Assembly: GCA_001805005.1 (NCBI GenBank)
Contig: MHDO01000143.1
Location: forward strand, 1-20,124
Direction: 5' to 3'
Source of the DNA: Nitrospinae bacterium RIFCSPLOWO2_12_39_16
GTDB taxonomy: Bacteria; Nitrospinota; Nitrospinia; UBA9942
Length of the DNA: 20,124 nt
The stretch's first letter is position 1; every line of letters starts with the position of its first letter. A model generated the notes under the pieces. That model worked only from the letters and a program-made list of their open reading frames with translations. It searched no databases and was not told the DNA's origin. Both the position numbers and the translations under genes were made by a program. Of the stretch, positions 1 to 8,895 are shown one piece after another.

Positions 1-2472
1 CAATAACCTCTCGCTTAACGGCTGGATAATCTCTCCGCTTTCAATAAGCGACTCTACTTCAATGCCCCTTATAGTCCCGCAGTCCTCTTCCCTGATTATC
101 ATATCCTGCGCCACATCAACAAGTCTTCTTGTGAGATAACCTGAATTTGCAGTCTTCAGCGCCGTATCTGCAAGCCCCTTCCTTGCACCATGGGTTGATA
201 TGAAGTACTGCAGAACTGTAAGTCCCTCTCTAAAGTTGGCTGTAATCGGTGTCTCTATAATCTCCCCAGAGGGTTTCGCCATAAGACCCCTCATACCTGC
301 AAGCTGTCTTATCTGCTGTGAGCTTCCCCTTGCACCTGAATCTGCCATTATATATATTGAGTTAAAATCTGTACCTTTTTCTACATTCCCCTCCATTATC
401 CTCTTGTCTTCAGATTCCAGGTCCTTGAACATCTCATCCGAGACCTGCTCATTTACATGCGCCCAGATATCTATTATCTTATTGTATCTCTCGCCGTTTG
501 TGATAAGTCCATTCCTGTACTGCTTCTCTACCTTCATGACCTCTTTTCTGCCCTCTTCAATAACCTTTTCCTTTGTAGCAGGAATGCGCATATCATCGAG
601 AGATATGGATATACCTGCCCTTGTAGAATACATGAATCCCATCTCTTTCAGCCTGTCAATAAATTCTACAGTCTTTTCTCTACCTGCCTTTAAATAGCTT
701 TCACTTACCAGTTCAGTGAGTGTCTTTTTATTCATCAGTCTGTTTACCTTTGAAAAAGGTATCTCTGAAGGCACTACCTCATGCAATAAAACCCTTCCGG
801 TTGTGGTAGAAACGAGTTCACTGTTTATCCTGACTTTTATTTTTGCCTGTAGATCCAACTCGCCTGCATCATAGGCTATCCTCACCTCATTCCCATTTGA
901 TAAGACCTTATTCTCACCCTTTACCCCTCCCCTAATCTTTGTCATGTAGTAACAGCCAAGCACTATATCCTGACTCGGAACCGTGATAGGCTTTCCACTG
1001 GCCGGGGAGAGTATATTATTTGTTGAAAGCATTAAGACCTTCGCCTCTATCTTTGCCTCCATTGAAAGGGGGACATGAACAGCCATCTGGTCTCCGTCAA
1101 AATCTGCGTTAAAGGCAGTACAGACAAGCGGATGAAGCTGAATAGCCTTGCCCTCTATGAGGATTGGTTCAAATGCCTGAATACCAAGCCTGTGAAGTGT
1201 AGGTGCCCTGTTTAAAAGTATAGGATGGTCCTTTATCACTTCATCTAACACCTCCCACACCTCAGGAGATTCCTTCTCCACCAGCTTTTTGGCACTCTTA
1301 ATAGTTGTTGCATAACCCTTCTGTTCAAGCATGTGGAAAATAAACGGCTTAAAAAGCTCAAGTGCCATCTTCTTTGGAAGACCGCACTGATGGAACTTAA
1401 GTTCAGGACCTACAACAATAACTGTCCTTCCGGAATAATCCACCCTCTTTCCAAGCAGATTCTGTCTGAAACGTCCCTGTTTGCCTTTAAGCATATCGCT
1501 GAGGGATTTTAAAGGTCTCTTATTTGTCCCCCTCAATGTCCTTCCACGTCTGCCATTATCAAAAAGGGCTGCAACAGCCTCCTGCAGCATCCTCTTCTCA
1601 TTCCTTATGATTATCTCGGGTGCCCTGAGCTCTATTAACCTCTTCAGCCTGTTATTTCTATTTATAACCCGTCTATACAGGTCATTCAGGTCTGATGTTG
1701 CAAACCTGCCCCCGTCTAACGGAACCAATGGTCTTAGTTCCGGGGGGATTACAGGTATTACCTTTAAAACCATCCACTCAGGCTTATTGCCTGATTTTCT
1801 GAATGCCTCAACTATCTTCAGCCTCTTTACAATCTTTCTCCTCGTCTGAACAGATGAGGTGGATTTCATCTCTTCTTTTAAATCCTTTGAAAGCTGCTCA
1901 AGGTCAATCTTTTTTAAGAGTTCATAAATTGCCTCTGCACCCATCATTGCAGTGAACTTATCACCATAAAGCTCTCTCATCTCCTTGTACTTATCTTCAG
2001 GGAGCAGCTTCTTTTCTTTCAGCGGTGTACCACCGGAGTTAACAACTATATAATTCTCAAAATAAATAACCTTTTCCAATTCACGGATTGAGAGGTCAAG
2101 CATATTTCCAATCCTGCTTGGCAACCCTTTTAAAAACCAGATATGTGCAACTGGAGAGGCAAGCTCTATATGCCCCATCCTTTCCCTTCTTACCTTTGCA
2201 AGTGTAACCTCTACGCCGCACTTCTCGCAGACAACACCCTTATACTTCATCCTCTTATATTTTCCACAGATACACTCCCAGTCCTTTACAGGACCGAATA
2301 TCTTCCCACAGAAAAGCCCATCTCTCTCAGGTTTGAATGTCCTGTAATTTATGGTCTCAGGTTTTTTTACCTCGCCAAATGACCATGACAAAATCTTTTC
2401 AGGAGAGGCAAGTTTAATCTTTATACCGTCAAAGTGTATAGGTTTTTCAAAAAGTTCTCTAAAATTTTCCAA
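1..2472 (-). CDS. rpoC: RNA polymerase subunit beta' (5' part, runs off left edge)
   Basis: This is the largest catalytic subunit of RNA polymerase. It forms the active-site cleft with RpoB. The window holds 824 codons from the start; the 3' part lies beyond position 1. The N-terminal zinc site is visible as a CIC pair near residue 70 and a CEKC pair near residue 85. The catalytic Mg motif NADFDGDQMAVH is at about residues 455-466, with Asp457, Asp459 and Asp461 as ligands. The bridge-helix/F-loop segment (ADSGARGS, then RQLAGMRGLM and a KPSGEIIETPI run) follows. The first Cys of the second zinc site (EEDCGT) appears just before the edge. The start is a TTG (2470-2472) giving MENFRELFEKP, chosen because GGAGG lies 8 nt upstream and the homologous N-terminus begins there; an in-frame TTG further upstream overlaps the GGAGG itself. 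It is the last visible gene of the tuf-rpoC cluster, 77 bp after rpoB. Confidence 0.98.
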   Translation of the reverse strand, partial: MENFRELFEKPIHFDGIKIKLASPEKILSWSFGEVKKPETINYRTFKPERDGLFCGKIFGPVKDWECICGKYKRMKYKGVVCEKCGVEVTLAKVRRERMGHIELASPVAHIWFLKGLPSRIGNMLDLSIRELEKVIYFENYIVVNSGGTPLKEKKLLPEDKYKEMRELYGDKFTAMMGAEAIYELLKKIDLEQLSKDLKEEMKSTSSVQTRRKIVKRLKIVEAFRKSGNKPEWMVLKVIPVIPPELRPLVPLDGGRFATSDLNDLYRRVINRNNRLKRLIELRAPEIIIRNEKRMLQEAVAALFDNGRRGRTLRGTNKRPLKSLSDMLKGKQGRFRQNLLGKRVDYSGRTVIVVGPELKFHQCGLPKKMALELFKPFIFHMLEQKGYATTIKSAKKLVEKESPEVWEVLDEVIKDHPILLNRAPTLHRLGIQAFEPILIEGKAIQLHPLVCTAFNADFDGDQMAVHVPLSMEAKIEAKVLMLSTNNILSPASGKPITVPSQDIVLGCYYMTKIRGGVKGENKVLSNGNEVRIAYDAGELDLQAKIKVRINSELVSTTTGRVLLHEVVPSEIPFSKVNRLMNKKTLTELVSESYLKAGREKTVEFIDRLKEMGFMYSTRAGISISLDDMRIPATKEKVIEEGRKEVMKVEKQYRNGLITNGERYNKIIDIWAHVNEQVSDEMFKDLESEDKRIMEGNVEKGTDFNSIYIMADSGARGSSQQIRQLAGMRGLMAKPSGEIIETPITANFREGLTVLQYFISTHGARKGLADTALKTANSGYLTRRLVDVAQDMIIREEDCGTIRGIEVESLIESGEIIQPLSERLL

Positions 2473-2480
2473 TTGTATAT

Positions 2481-2485
2481 CCTCC
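2481..2485 (-). promoter_or_regulatory. Shine-Dalgarno of rpoC that fixes its TTG start
   Basis: On the minus strand GGAGG lies 8 nt before TTG (2472-2470). No ATG or GTG occurs in a suitable position, so this site decides that rpoC starts with a rare TTG codon. Confidence 0.75.
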
Positions 2486-2490
2486 AAAAG

Positions 2491-2548
2491 GCAGTATCAA
2501 TGCCAGTGTTTAGTGTTATTTTTTCACTGACACTAATAACTGACACTG
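2491..2548. repeat. Two-armed heptad repeat array between rpoB and rpoC
   Basis: The gap is built of 7-bp steps (AGTGTTT, AGTGTTA, then ACTGACA, CTAATAA, CTGACAC). The left arm 2492-2515 and the right arm 2525-2548 are imperfect reverse complements around a T-rich loop (2516-2524), with one bulged base. In RNA this would form a long imperfect hairpin between rpoB and rpoC. A 13-mer in the right arm (ACACTAATAACTG, 2530-2542) recurs exactly at 6649-6661 before rpoB. Array and arms are seen directly; any function is unknown. Confidence 0.7.
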
Positions 2549-2549
2549 T

Positions 2550-5500
2550 TCACTTTTTTTCTTCCTCAACCAATTCTACATCCAGGGCAAGACTCTGGAG
2601 TTCTTTTACAAGGACATTAAATGACTCAGGCACACCCGGCTGCAATGTGTTATCTCCTTTTACAATTGACTCGTAAATCCTCTTTCTCCCCTCAACATCG
2701 TCGGATTTCACTGTCAGCATCTCCTGTAAGGTATATGCAGACCCATATGACTCAAGTGCCCAGACCTCCATTTCACCAAGCCTCTGACCGCCAAACTGTG
2801 CCTTTCCGCCTAATGGCTGTTGTGTAACGAGGGAGTATGGGCCGGTAGACCTGGCATGTATCTTATCATCTACCAGGTGATGCAGTTTCATCATGTATAT
2901 ATATCCTACAACAACCTTCTGATCAAACGACTCGCCACTCCTTCCGTCATAAAGAACTGTCTCGCCTGTCTCTGGAAAATCAGCCTTTTTTAATAGCTCC
3001 CTTACATCAGCCTCCATTGCACCATCAAAAACAGGTGAGGCAACATGTATATTTAACCTTTTTGCTGCTATACCTAGGTTAGTCTCCAAAATCTGCCCAA
3101 CATTCATTCTTGAAGGCACGCCAAGCGGATTCAATATAATATCCACAGGTGTCCCGTCTTCAAGATACGGCATATCCTCCTCAGGTACAATCCTTGATAC
3201 AACACCCTTATTACCGTGTCTCCCTGCCATCTTGTCACCTACAGCAAGCTTCCTCTTCATTGCTATAAAGACCTTTACAAGCTTAATAACGCCGGGAGAT
3301 AACTCATCTCCTTTTCTTAGTTTAGATATCTTCTCATTCATTAGGGTCTTCATGGCATGTATTTGGTCCTGTGCCACATCTTCAATCTCCTGCATCTCAT
3401 CTTTTACATCAGCCTCAACAACCTCTATGCCCAATAATTCTTTGCCTTCTAATTTGCTCAATATCTCTTCTGTCAACTTCTTCTTTTTCTGAATCAGAAG
3501 CTTTTTCCCAGCTTTTATATCCTCTGCAGCAATCCTGCCCGTGAGGAGGTTTCTGAGTTTTCTATCCCTTTCTTCCTTTATTATATCTATCTCCTCTTCA
3601 TAATCTTTCGTAAGCCTTGCTAACTCCTCTTCTTCAATGCTCTGTGCCCGTAAATCCTTGTCCATTCCCTTTCTGGAAAAGACCTTTACACCTATAACTG
3701 TCCCTTCTATACCGGGGGGAACTCTGAGCGATGTATCCCTCACATCTCCTGCCTTCTCGCCGAATATGGCCTTCAAGAGTTTTTCCTCCGGAGAAAGGAT
3801 TGTCTCTCCTTTTGGAGTAATCTTGCCAACTAAAATATCATCTGTCTTTACCTTTGCCCCAATACGGATAATCCCGCTCTCGTCTAAATCCTTTAACACC
3901 TCTTTGTTTATATTTGGGATATCCCTTGTAATCTCCTCCTTACCCTGCTTGGTATCTCTCGCCTCTACTTCAAACTCCTCTATATGAATCGATGTAAATA
4001 TATCCTCCTTCACAAACTTTTCACTGACTATTATCGCATCCTCAAAGTTGTAACCATCCCACAGCATAAAGGCTACAAGGACATTTTTTCCCAATGCAAG
4101 GTCACCTCTCTCAGTAGCAGGACCGTCTGCAAGAACATCCCCCTTCTTTATCCTGTCACCATTGGCTACCAACGGCCTTTGGTTTTTGCAGGTATTCTGG
4201 TTTGACCTTTGATATTTGCTCATGTTATATACATCTACCCTTGGCGATTTCTTACCTTTCTCTTTTCTGTCAGATAGTATTACAATCCTGTTTGCATCTA
4301 CACTCAATACCTCTCCCGATGTCCTCGCAAGAACTGCTGCACCTGAATCCCTTGCCACAATTCTCTCCATCCCTGTGCCAACCAGCGGTGCCTCCGTCCT
4401 TAAAAGCGGAACCGCCTGTCTCTGCATATTTGAACCCATCAATGCCCTGTTTGCATCATCATGCTCAAGAAATGGGATTAAAGATGCAGCCACACTTACC
4501 AGCTGTTTAGGCGACACATCCATGTAATCAATCTTATCGGGGGGCACCATTATGAACTCCCCGCCTTTTCTGCATGAGACAAGTTCTGTCTCAAAATTAC
4601 CCCTGCCATCTATCGGAGCGTTTGCCTGTGCAATTGTAAATCCTTCCTCCTCCATTGCAGAGAGATATATTACTTCATCTGTTACCTTTCCATTCTTTAC
4701 CTTTCTATAAGGCGTCTCTATGAATCCAAAATCATTAACTCGTGCATAGGTGCTGAGCGAAGCAATGAGTCCTATGTTTGGACCTTCTGGAGTTTCTATT
4801 GGGCATATCCTTCCATAATGGGTTGGATGGACATCTCTAACCTCAAACCCTGCTCTCTCCCTTGTGAGTCCACCTGGACCCAATGCTGACAGCCTCCTCT
4901 TATGGGTAATCTCTGATAAAGGATTCGTCTGATCCATAAACTGGGATAATTGGCTGCTTCCAAAAAACTCTTTTATAGCAGCCATAACCGGTTTTGAATT
5001 TATGAGGTCATATGGCATAGCGGTCTCAATATCATGTATATTCATCCTCTCTATAATAGCCCTCTCCATTCTCACAAGCCCTATTCTTAATTGATTTTCT
5101 AAAGACTCACCGACTGCCCTCACCCTTCTATTCCCAAGATGATCAATATCATCTACAGCGTTGATACCCTTTCTGAGATTGAATAGATACTTCACAGTAC
5201 CCACAATATCCTCAGGGGTCAGATGTCTTTGGCTCAGCGGTAAATTTAAGCCGAGTTTGCTGTTTAATTTAAGCCTGCCAACTTCAGATAAATCATATCG
5301 CTTTGGATTAAAGAACAGCCCTTTAAAAAGCAGTTTGGCTGTCTCGGGTGTAGGCGGCTCTCCAGGTCTTATCCTTCTGTATATTTCCTTTAATGCCTCC
5401 TCAGTGGTATTTATTTTATCTGAAAGCAATGTATCTCTTAGTGAGGTATCATTAAACTGTTCATCAATATGGAGAACAGAGAACTCCTTTATCTTGTTCT

Positions 5501-6599
5501 TTCTTATAGCCTCCAGCATGTCAGCCGTGATATCCGTATTTATCTCAAGGAGAACCTCACCTGACTTTTCATCAACCACATCACTGGCTATAATCTTTCC
5601 TATTATTTCGTCAGGGCTTACTTTAATGGTCTTTATCTTTGCAGCCTCCATTCTCTTTATCATCCCCCTGTTTATCTTCCTTTGAGCTTTTACTATACAC
5701 TCTTTGGTTTCAGGGTCAATTATATCCTCCTTAGCCTTTTGTCCGACAAGAAGGTCGGTAAGCTTCATAGAAAATGTGTCAGACTCGGAATGGTAATTTA
5801 TCTTTACTGCCTCATAGAATATTGAGAGGATTTCATCAGTTGAATTGCCCAACGCCCTCAACAGAATGGTGGCAGAAAACTTTCTCCTCCTATCAATTCT
5901 TACATACAGTATGTCTTTTGTATCAAACTCAAAGTCAAGCCATGAACCTCTATAAGGTATCAAACGGGCAGAGTATGAAATCTTTCCAATAGATGAGCTC
6001 TTTCCCTTGTCATGAAAAAAGAAAACACCTGGCGAACGATGCATCTGGCTCACTATAACCCTCTCAATCCCGTTTATTATAAAAGTCCCCGTATCGGTCA
6101 TGAGCGGCAGTTCACCCATATATATCTTCTGTTCCTTTATCTCGCGAATTGCACTCTTTCCCTGCTCGTCTTTTTCCTTAACAACTAACTGTACTAATAT
6201 CTTAAGCGGATCAGCATATGTCATACCCTTCTGGTGGCATTCATCAATACTATATTTTTCTTTATACACCACTTCTGTCTTGCACTTTTCACAGACCACC
6301 CCTTCTCCGCCGAGTCCCTTATATTCGCCGCATTTGCATTCCCATATGCCAACCTCATATCCGACATATTCAATAGAGGCGCTCTCCTTATAATTGGTTA
6401 TAGGAAATACACTCCTGAACACCTCCTCAAGTCCCCTATTTTCCCTCTTATCTGGATTTTTATCTCTCTGCAAGAATCTATCATATGACCTTTTCTGAAC
6501 CTCTATCAGATTCGGAATATCAACTATAACAGGGATTTTACCAAAGTCCTTACGATGGATAAAATTACTTGAATCCATCGCGGTTCTACTGCTTAACAT
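2550..6599 (-). CDS. rpoB: RNA polymerase subunit beta
   Basis: This is the second-largest RNA polymerase subunit, with RpoC forming the catalytic cleft. It has 1349 residues, close to the E. coli length of 1342. The rifampicin-binding cluster is at residues about 549-575 (GSSQLSQFMDQ, then HKRRLSALG). Asp556, His566 and Ser571 correspond to E. coli 516, 526 and 531 and are all wild type, so the enzyme is predicted to be rifampicin sensitive. GDKMAGRHGNKG is at residues 1121-1132. A charged helical insertion at about residues 1000-1110 matches the long proteobacterial-type insertion seen in E. coli. The ATG at 6599 is preceded by GAGGGGG seven bases upstream; Met8 is a weaker alternative. The gene lies 71 bp after rplL, and its TGA stop touches the edge of a heptad array. 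Confidence 0.99.
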   Translation of the reverse strand: MLSSRTAMDSSNFIHRKDFGKIPVIVDIPNLIEVQKRSYDRFLQRDKNPDKRENRGLEEVFRSVFPITNYKESASIEYVGYEVGIWECKCGEYKGLGGEGVVCEKCKTEVVYKEKYSIDECHQKGMTYADPLKILVQLVVKEKDEQGKSAIREIKEQKIYMGELPLMTDTGTFIINGIERVIVSQMHRSPGVFFFHDKGKSSSIGKISYSARLIPYRGSWLDFEFDTKDILYVRIDRRRKFSATILLRALGNSTDEILSIFYEAVKINYHSESDTFSMKLTDLLVGQKAKEDIIDPETKECIVKAQRKINRGMIKRMEAAKIKTIKVSPDEIIGKIIASDVVDEKSGEVLLEINTDITADMLEAIRKNKIKEFSVLHIDEQFNDTSLRDTLLSDKINTTEEALKEIYRRIRPGEPPTPETAKLLFKGLFFNPKRYDLSEVGRLKLNSKLGLNLPLSQRHLTPEDIVGTVKYLFNLRKGINAVDDIDHLGNRRVRAVGESLENQLRIGLVRMERAIIERMNIHDIETAMPYDLINSKPVMAAIKEFFGSSQLSQFMDQTNPLSEITHKRRLSALGPGGLTRERAGFEVRDVHPTHYGRICPIETPEGPNIGLIASLSTYARVNDFGFIETPYRKVKNGKVTDEVIYLSAMEEEGFTIAQANAPIDGRGNFETELVSCRKGGEFIMVPPDKIDYMDVSPKQLVSVAASLIPFLEHDDANRALMGSNMQRQAVPLLRTEAPLVGTGMERIVARDSGAAVLARTSGEVLSVDANRIVILSDRKEKGKKSPRVDVYNMSKYQRSNQNTCKNQRPLVANGDRIKKGDVLADGPATERGDLALGKNVLVAFMLWDGYNFEDAIIVSEKFVKEDIFTSIHIEEFEVEARDTKQGKEEITRDIPNINKEVLKDLDESGIIRIGAKVKTDDILVGKITPKGETILSPEEKLLKAIFGEKAGDVRDTSLRVPPGIEGTVIGVKVFSRKGMDKDLRAQSIEEEELARLTKDYEEEIDIIKEERDRKLRNLLTGRIAAEDIKAGKKLLIQKKKKLTEEILSKLEGKELLGIEVVEADVKDEMQEIEDVAQDQIHAMKTLMNEKISKLRKGDELSPGVIKLVKVFIAMKRKLAVGDKMAGRHGNKGVVSRIVPEEDMPYLEDGTPVDIILNPLGVPSRMNVGQILETNLGIAAKRLNIHVASPVFDGAMEADVRELLKKADFPETGETVLYDGRSGESFDQKVVVGYIYMMKLHHLVDDKIHARSTGPYSLVTQQPLGGKAQFGGQRLGEMEVWALESYGSAYTLQEMLTVKSDDVEGRKRIYESIVKGDNTLQPGVPESFNVLVKELQSLALDVELVEEEKK

Positions 6600-6619
6600 A
6601 TTTTTGCCCCCTCAAAAAG

Positions 6620-6669
6620 TGTAAGTGCAAATATTTAATTTTTTACCAACACTAATAACTGCCACCACC
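6620..6669. repeat. Degenerate heptad remnant between rplL and rpoB
   Basis: The right half reads in 7-bp steps (ACACTAA, TAACTGC, CACCACC) and shares an exact 13-mer with the rpoB-rpoC array. The left part (AGTGTAAGTGC) is a weak inverted counterpart. Periodicity is much poorer than in the other arrays, so I regard it as a decayed member. Confidence 0.35.
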
Positions 6670-6670
6670 A

Positions 6671-7063
6671 CTATTTTATCTCTATCTTTGCACCCACATC
6701 TTCCATCTTCTTCTTAATCTCTTCTGCCTCTTCCTTCTTTATGCCTTCCTTAATAGGCTTCGGGGCGCCATCTACCAGGTCCTTTGCCTCTTTAAGTCCG
6801 AGATTGGTTAATTCCCTGACTACCTTTATTACCTGGATTTTCTTGTCTCCTGCATTAGCCAGTATTACACTCACAGTTGCAGGTTCTGCTGCTGCTGCCT
6901 GTCCTGCCGCTGCTCCGCCTGCTGCTGCGACTGCCACCGGGGCTGCTGCCGTAACACCAAACTTCTTCTCCAGTTCCTTTACCAAATCTGAAAGCTCAAG
7001 AACTGAAATGTTCTCAATGTAGGATATTACATTCTCTCTTGACATCCTTGCTACCTCTGCCAT
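6671..7063 (-). CDS. rplL: 50S ribosomal protein L7/L12
   Basis: This is the acidic stalk protein of the large subunit. It is present in several copies bound to L10 and recruits and stimulates translational GTPases such as EF-Tu (tuf, same cluster). It has 130 residues. The N-terminal dimerisation and L10-binding helices are at about residues 8-38. A flexible Ala/Gly-rich hinge is at about 39-59 (runs of AAA, GGAAAG). The C-terminal factor-binding domain is at about 62-130 with the classic LGLKEAKDLVDGAP segment. The start ATG has AGGAGG 8 nt upstream. It lies 66 bp downstream of rplJ, as in most bacteria. The hydrophobic strand before AGDKK is conserved, but the residues just before it (EPATVSVIL) are less acidic than in E. 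coli. Confidence 0.99.
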   Translation of the reverse strand: MAEVARMSRENVISYIENISVLELSDLVKELEKKFGVTAAAPVAVAAAGGAAAGQAAAAEPATVSVILANAGDKKIQVIKVVRELTNLGLKEAKDLVDGAPKPIKEGIKKEEAEEIKKKMEDVGAKIEIK

Positions 7064-7086
7064 ATCATTTTCCTCCTTTTAAAATT

Positions 7087-7148
7087 AGTAAGCAGTATGG
7101 GGTAAGCAGTAAAAAAAACTGCCTACTGCCTACTGTTTACTGCCTACT
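7087..7148. repeat. Two-armed heptad array between rplJ and rplL, overlapping the rplJ 3' end
   Basis: The right arm consists of units ACTGCCT (7118), ACTGCCT (7125), ACTGTTT (7132) and ACTGCCT (7139), exactly 7 bp apart. The left arm (7087-7110: AGTAAGC, AGTATGG, GGTAAGC, AGT) is the reverse-complement version of the same unit. An A7 loop separates them (7111-7117). The array covers the last five codons and the TAG stop of rplJ (7130-7147). Confidence 0.85.
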
Positions 7149-7663
7149 TTAGGTTTATTTGATTCTATCGCCTTTAATGTATAAACAAACTTCCTTATTA
7201 CTCCATGTAAAACACCGACTAAATTTGTCGCAGGGGACATCATGCTTGCAAGTGCCTTGGAGAGGAGAACCTCTCTTGATGGGAGTTCAGACAATTTTTT
7301 TACCTCCTCTGCCCCAATCACATTCCCTTCTACAAGCCCTGCCCTTATATTCAGCTTCTCTTCCTTCTTTGCATAAGAGACCATTATCTTTGCAGCCGCC
7401 ACAGGGTCTTTATAACTTATTGCCAGAGAAGTCGGACCAGCAAAATATTTAGAGGTGTTTTCAAAAGGGGTGCCTTTTGATGCTATACCTGCAAGGGTAT
7501 TTTTAACAATCTTGAATTCAATTCCTGCACCCCGCAGCATCTTTCTCAGTTCGGTCAACTCCTGAACAGTAAGGCCTTTATAATCAGCAAATACTGCCGC
7601 CTTCGCCCTTAAAAATTTATCGTGAAGCTCCTTTATCTGTTGCTCTTTATTTTCACCTGCCAC
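7130..7663 (-). CDS. rplJ: 50S ribosomal protein L10
   Basis: L10 anchors the L7/L12 stalk dimers to 23S rRNA, and in well-studied bacteria it represses its own mRNA. It has 177 residues, the usual length. The N-terminal rRNA-binding part includes the ADYKGLTVQELTELR segment (about residues 26-40) and FKIVKNTLA (about 50-58). The C-terminal helix that carries L7/L12 is at about residues 137-170. The start is a GTG (7661-7663) giving MAGENKEQ, with GGGGG ten bases upstream. The final residues VGSKQ and the TAG stop are read out of the adjoining heptad array, so the C-terminal tail is probably repeat-derived and dispensable. The gap before the gene is only 64 bp and shows no recognisable L10-leader fold. 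Confidence 0.98.
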   Translation of the reverse strand: MAGENKEQQIKELHDKFLRAKAAVFADYKGLTVQELTELRKMLRGAGIEFKIVKNTLAGIASKGTPFENTSKYFAGPTSLAISYKDPVAAAKIMVSYAKKEEKLNIRAGLVEGNVIGAEEVKKLSELPSREVLLSKALASMMSPATNLVGVLHGVIRKFVYTLKAIESNKPKVGSKQ

Positions 7664-7688
7664 TTTTATTCAACCCCCTTTCCATAGA

Positions 7689-7723
7689 AAATTTCAAATT
7701 TCAAATTTCAAATTTCAAATTTT
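7689..7723. repeat. Heptad array (AAATTTC) between rplA and rplJ
   Basis: There are four perfect consecutive AAATTTC units (7689, 7696, 7703, 7710) followed by AAATTTT. Each unit contains the self-complementary hexamer AAATTT, so the array is palindromic at every register. It occupies over half of the 64-bp spacer upstream of rplJ. Confidence 0.9.
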
Positions 7724-7727
7724 TTAA

Positions 7728-8438
7728 TTAGACTACATTCATTAATTTTGAAATCTGGACACTGTCCGCCTTAACACCAGGACCCATAGTTGTAGATACA
7801 GTAATACTCTTAAGATAATGCCCCTTTGCCGATGCAGGCTTCATCCTTACAATAGTTTCAAGGATTACCCTTGCATTCTCAATGAGGTCTTCAGGTTTGA
7901 AGCTCGCCTTCCCGATAGGGACATGGACTATCCCTGCCTTTTCAGTCTTGAACTCCACCTTACCTGCCTGTATCTCTTTTATAGCCCTGGCGAGCTCAAA
8001 GGTAACGGTGCCAGATTTTGGATTCGGCATAAGCCCCCTTGGGCCCAGAACCTTCCCCAATTTACCTACAGCCCCCATCATATCAGGTGTTGCAACAATA
8101 CGGTCAAACTCCATCCATCCGCCTGTAATCTTCTCAATCATATTCTCTGCACCAACAAAATCCGCCCCTGCCTCCAATGCCTCTTTTTCCTTCTCCCCCT
8201 TTGCAAAAACCAATATCTTCGTCTTCTTTCCGATCCCCTTCGGCATGACCACGCTCCCCCTTACCATCTGGTCAGCCTGCTGAGGCTTAACACCCAGTCT
8301 GACCGCCATTACAACAGTCTCATCAAACTTGGCAGAGGCAAGGCTCTTTGACAGGGCTATTGCATCTTCAAGAGAATACTCTTTTTTCTTGTCTATCTTT
8401 GATTCTAAATTTTTATATCGCTTTCCCCTTTTTCTCAT
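7728..8438 (-). CDS. rplA: 50S ribosomal protein L1
   Basis: L1 forms the mobile stalk of the large subunit that guides deacylated tRNA from the E site. In many bacteria it also represses the rplK-rplA mRNA. It has 236 residues, typical length. Conserved landmarks are the N-terminal KRGKRY basic stretch, MPKGIGKKTKILVFAKG (about residues 65-81), the signature segment KLGKVLGPRGLMPNPKSGTV (about 126-145), and the C-terminal KGHYLKSITVSTTMGPG segment. The ATG at 8438 follows a strong GGGGGAGG, and rplK ends only 9 bp upstream, so the pair is translationally linked. Confidence 0.99.
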   Translation of the reverse strand: MRKRGKRYKNLESKIDKKKEYSLEDAIALSKSLASAKFDETVVMAVRLGVKPQQADQMVRGSVVMPKGIGKKTKILVFAKGEKEKEALEAGADFVGAENMIEKITGGWMEFDRIVATPDMMGAVGKLGKVLGPRGLMPNPKSGTVTFELARAIKEIQAGKVEFKTEKAGIVHVPIGKASFKPEDLIENARVILETIVRMKPASAKGHYLKSITVSTTMGPGVKADSVQISKLMNVV

Positions 8439-8447
8439 AACCTCCCC

Positions 8448-8879
8448 CTATTCTTCTACAGTAATCCCCATATTTCTTGCAGTCCCGATTATTGTCCTCA
8501 TTGCTGCATCTATATCAAAGGCATTCAAATCGCTCATTTTTGTCTCTGCAATCTGCTTAATCTGGGACATTTTAACCTTGCCAACTTTTGTCTTGTTCGG
8601 CTCAGAAGACCCTTTTGCAATGCCTGCAGCCTGTTTAAGGAGAACTGATGCAGGCGGGGATTTTGTTATAAATGTAAAACTCCTGTCTGAATATACAGTT
8701 ATCACAACAGGTATTATAGTGCCTTCCTTCCCCTTGGTCTGGGCATTAAATGCCTTGCAGAACTCCATTATATTAACTCCATGCTGACCGAGTGCAGGTC
8801 CAACCGGAGGGGATGGATTCGCCTGTCCGCCTGGAATCTGTAATTTGATCATTGCCGACACTTCTTTTGCCTTAGCCAT
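8448..8879 (-). CDS. rplK: 50S ribosomal protein L11
   Basis: L11 binds the GTPase-associated centre of 23S rRNA at the base of the L7/L12 stalk and is needed for RelA activation in bacteria that use it. It has 143 residues. The N-terminal domain shows the PGGQANPSPPVGPALGQHG stretch (residues about 16-34), whose Pro pair underlies thiopeptide interaction. The C-terminal rRNA-binding domain contains KVGKVKMSQIKQIAE. The ATG at 8879 has GGGGGG a few bases upstream. It is 77 bp downstream of nusG, a gap filled by a heptad array, and 9 bp from rplA. Confidence 0.99.
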   Translation of the reverse strand: MAKAKEVSAMIKLQIPGGQANPSPPVGPALGQHGVNIMEFCKAFNAQTKGKEGTIIPVVITVYSDRSFTFITKSPPASVLLKQAAGIAKGSSEPNKTKVGKVKMSQIKQIAETKMSDLNAFDIDAAMRTIIGTARNMGITVEE

Positions 8880-8895
8880 ATAACCCCCCTTTATA

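Noticed and set aside
4930..4980. Rifampicin-resistance substitutions in rpoB
   Set aside because: The key residues equivalent to E. coli 516, 526 and 531 are wild type.
8329..8787. Long plus-strand frame opposite rplK/rplA, and similar frames opposite rpoB, rplL and tuf
   Set aside because: They are shadows of highly conserved minus-strand genes, without ribosome-binding sites or recognisable domains.
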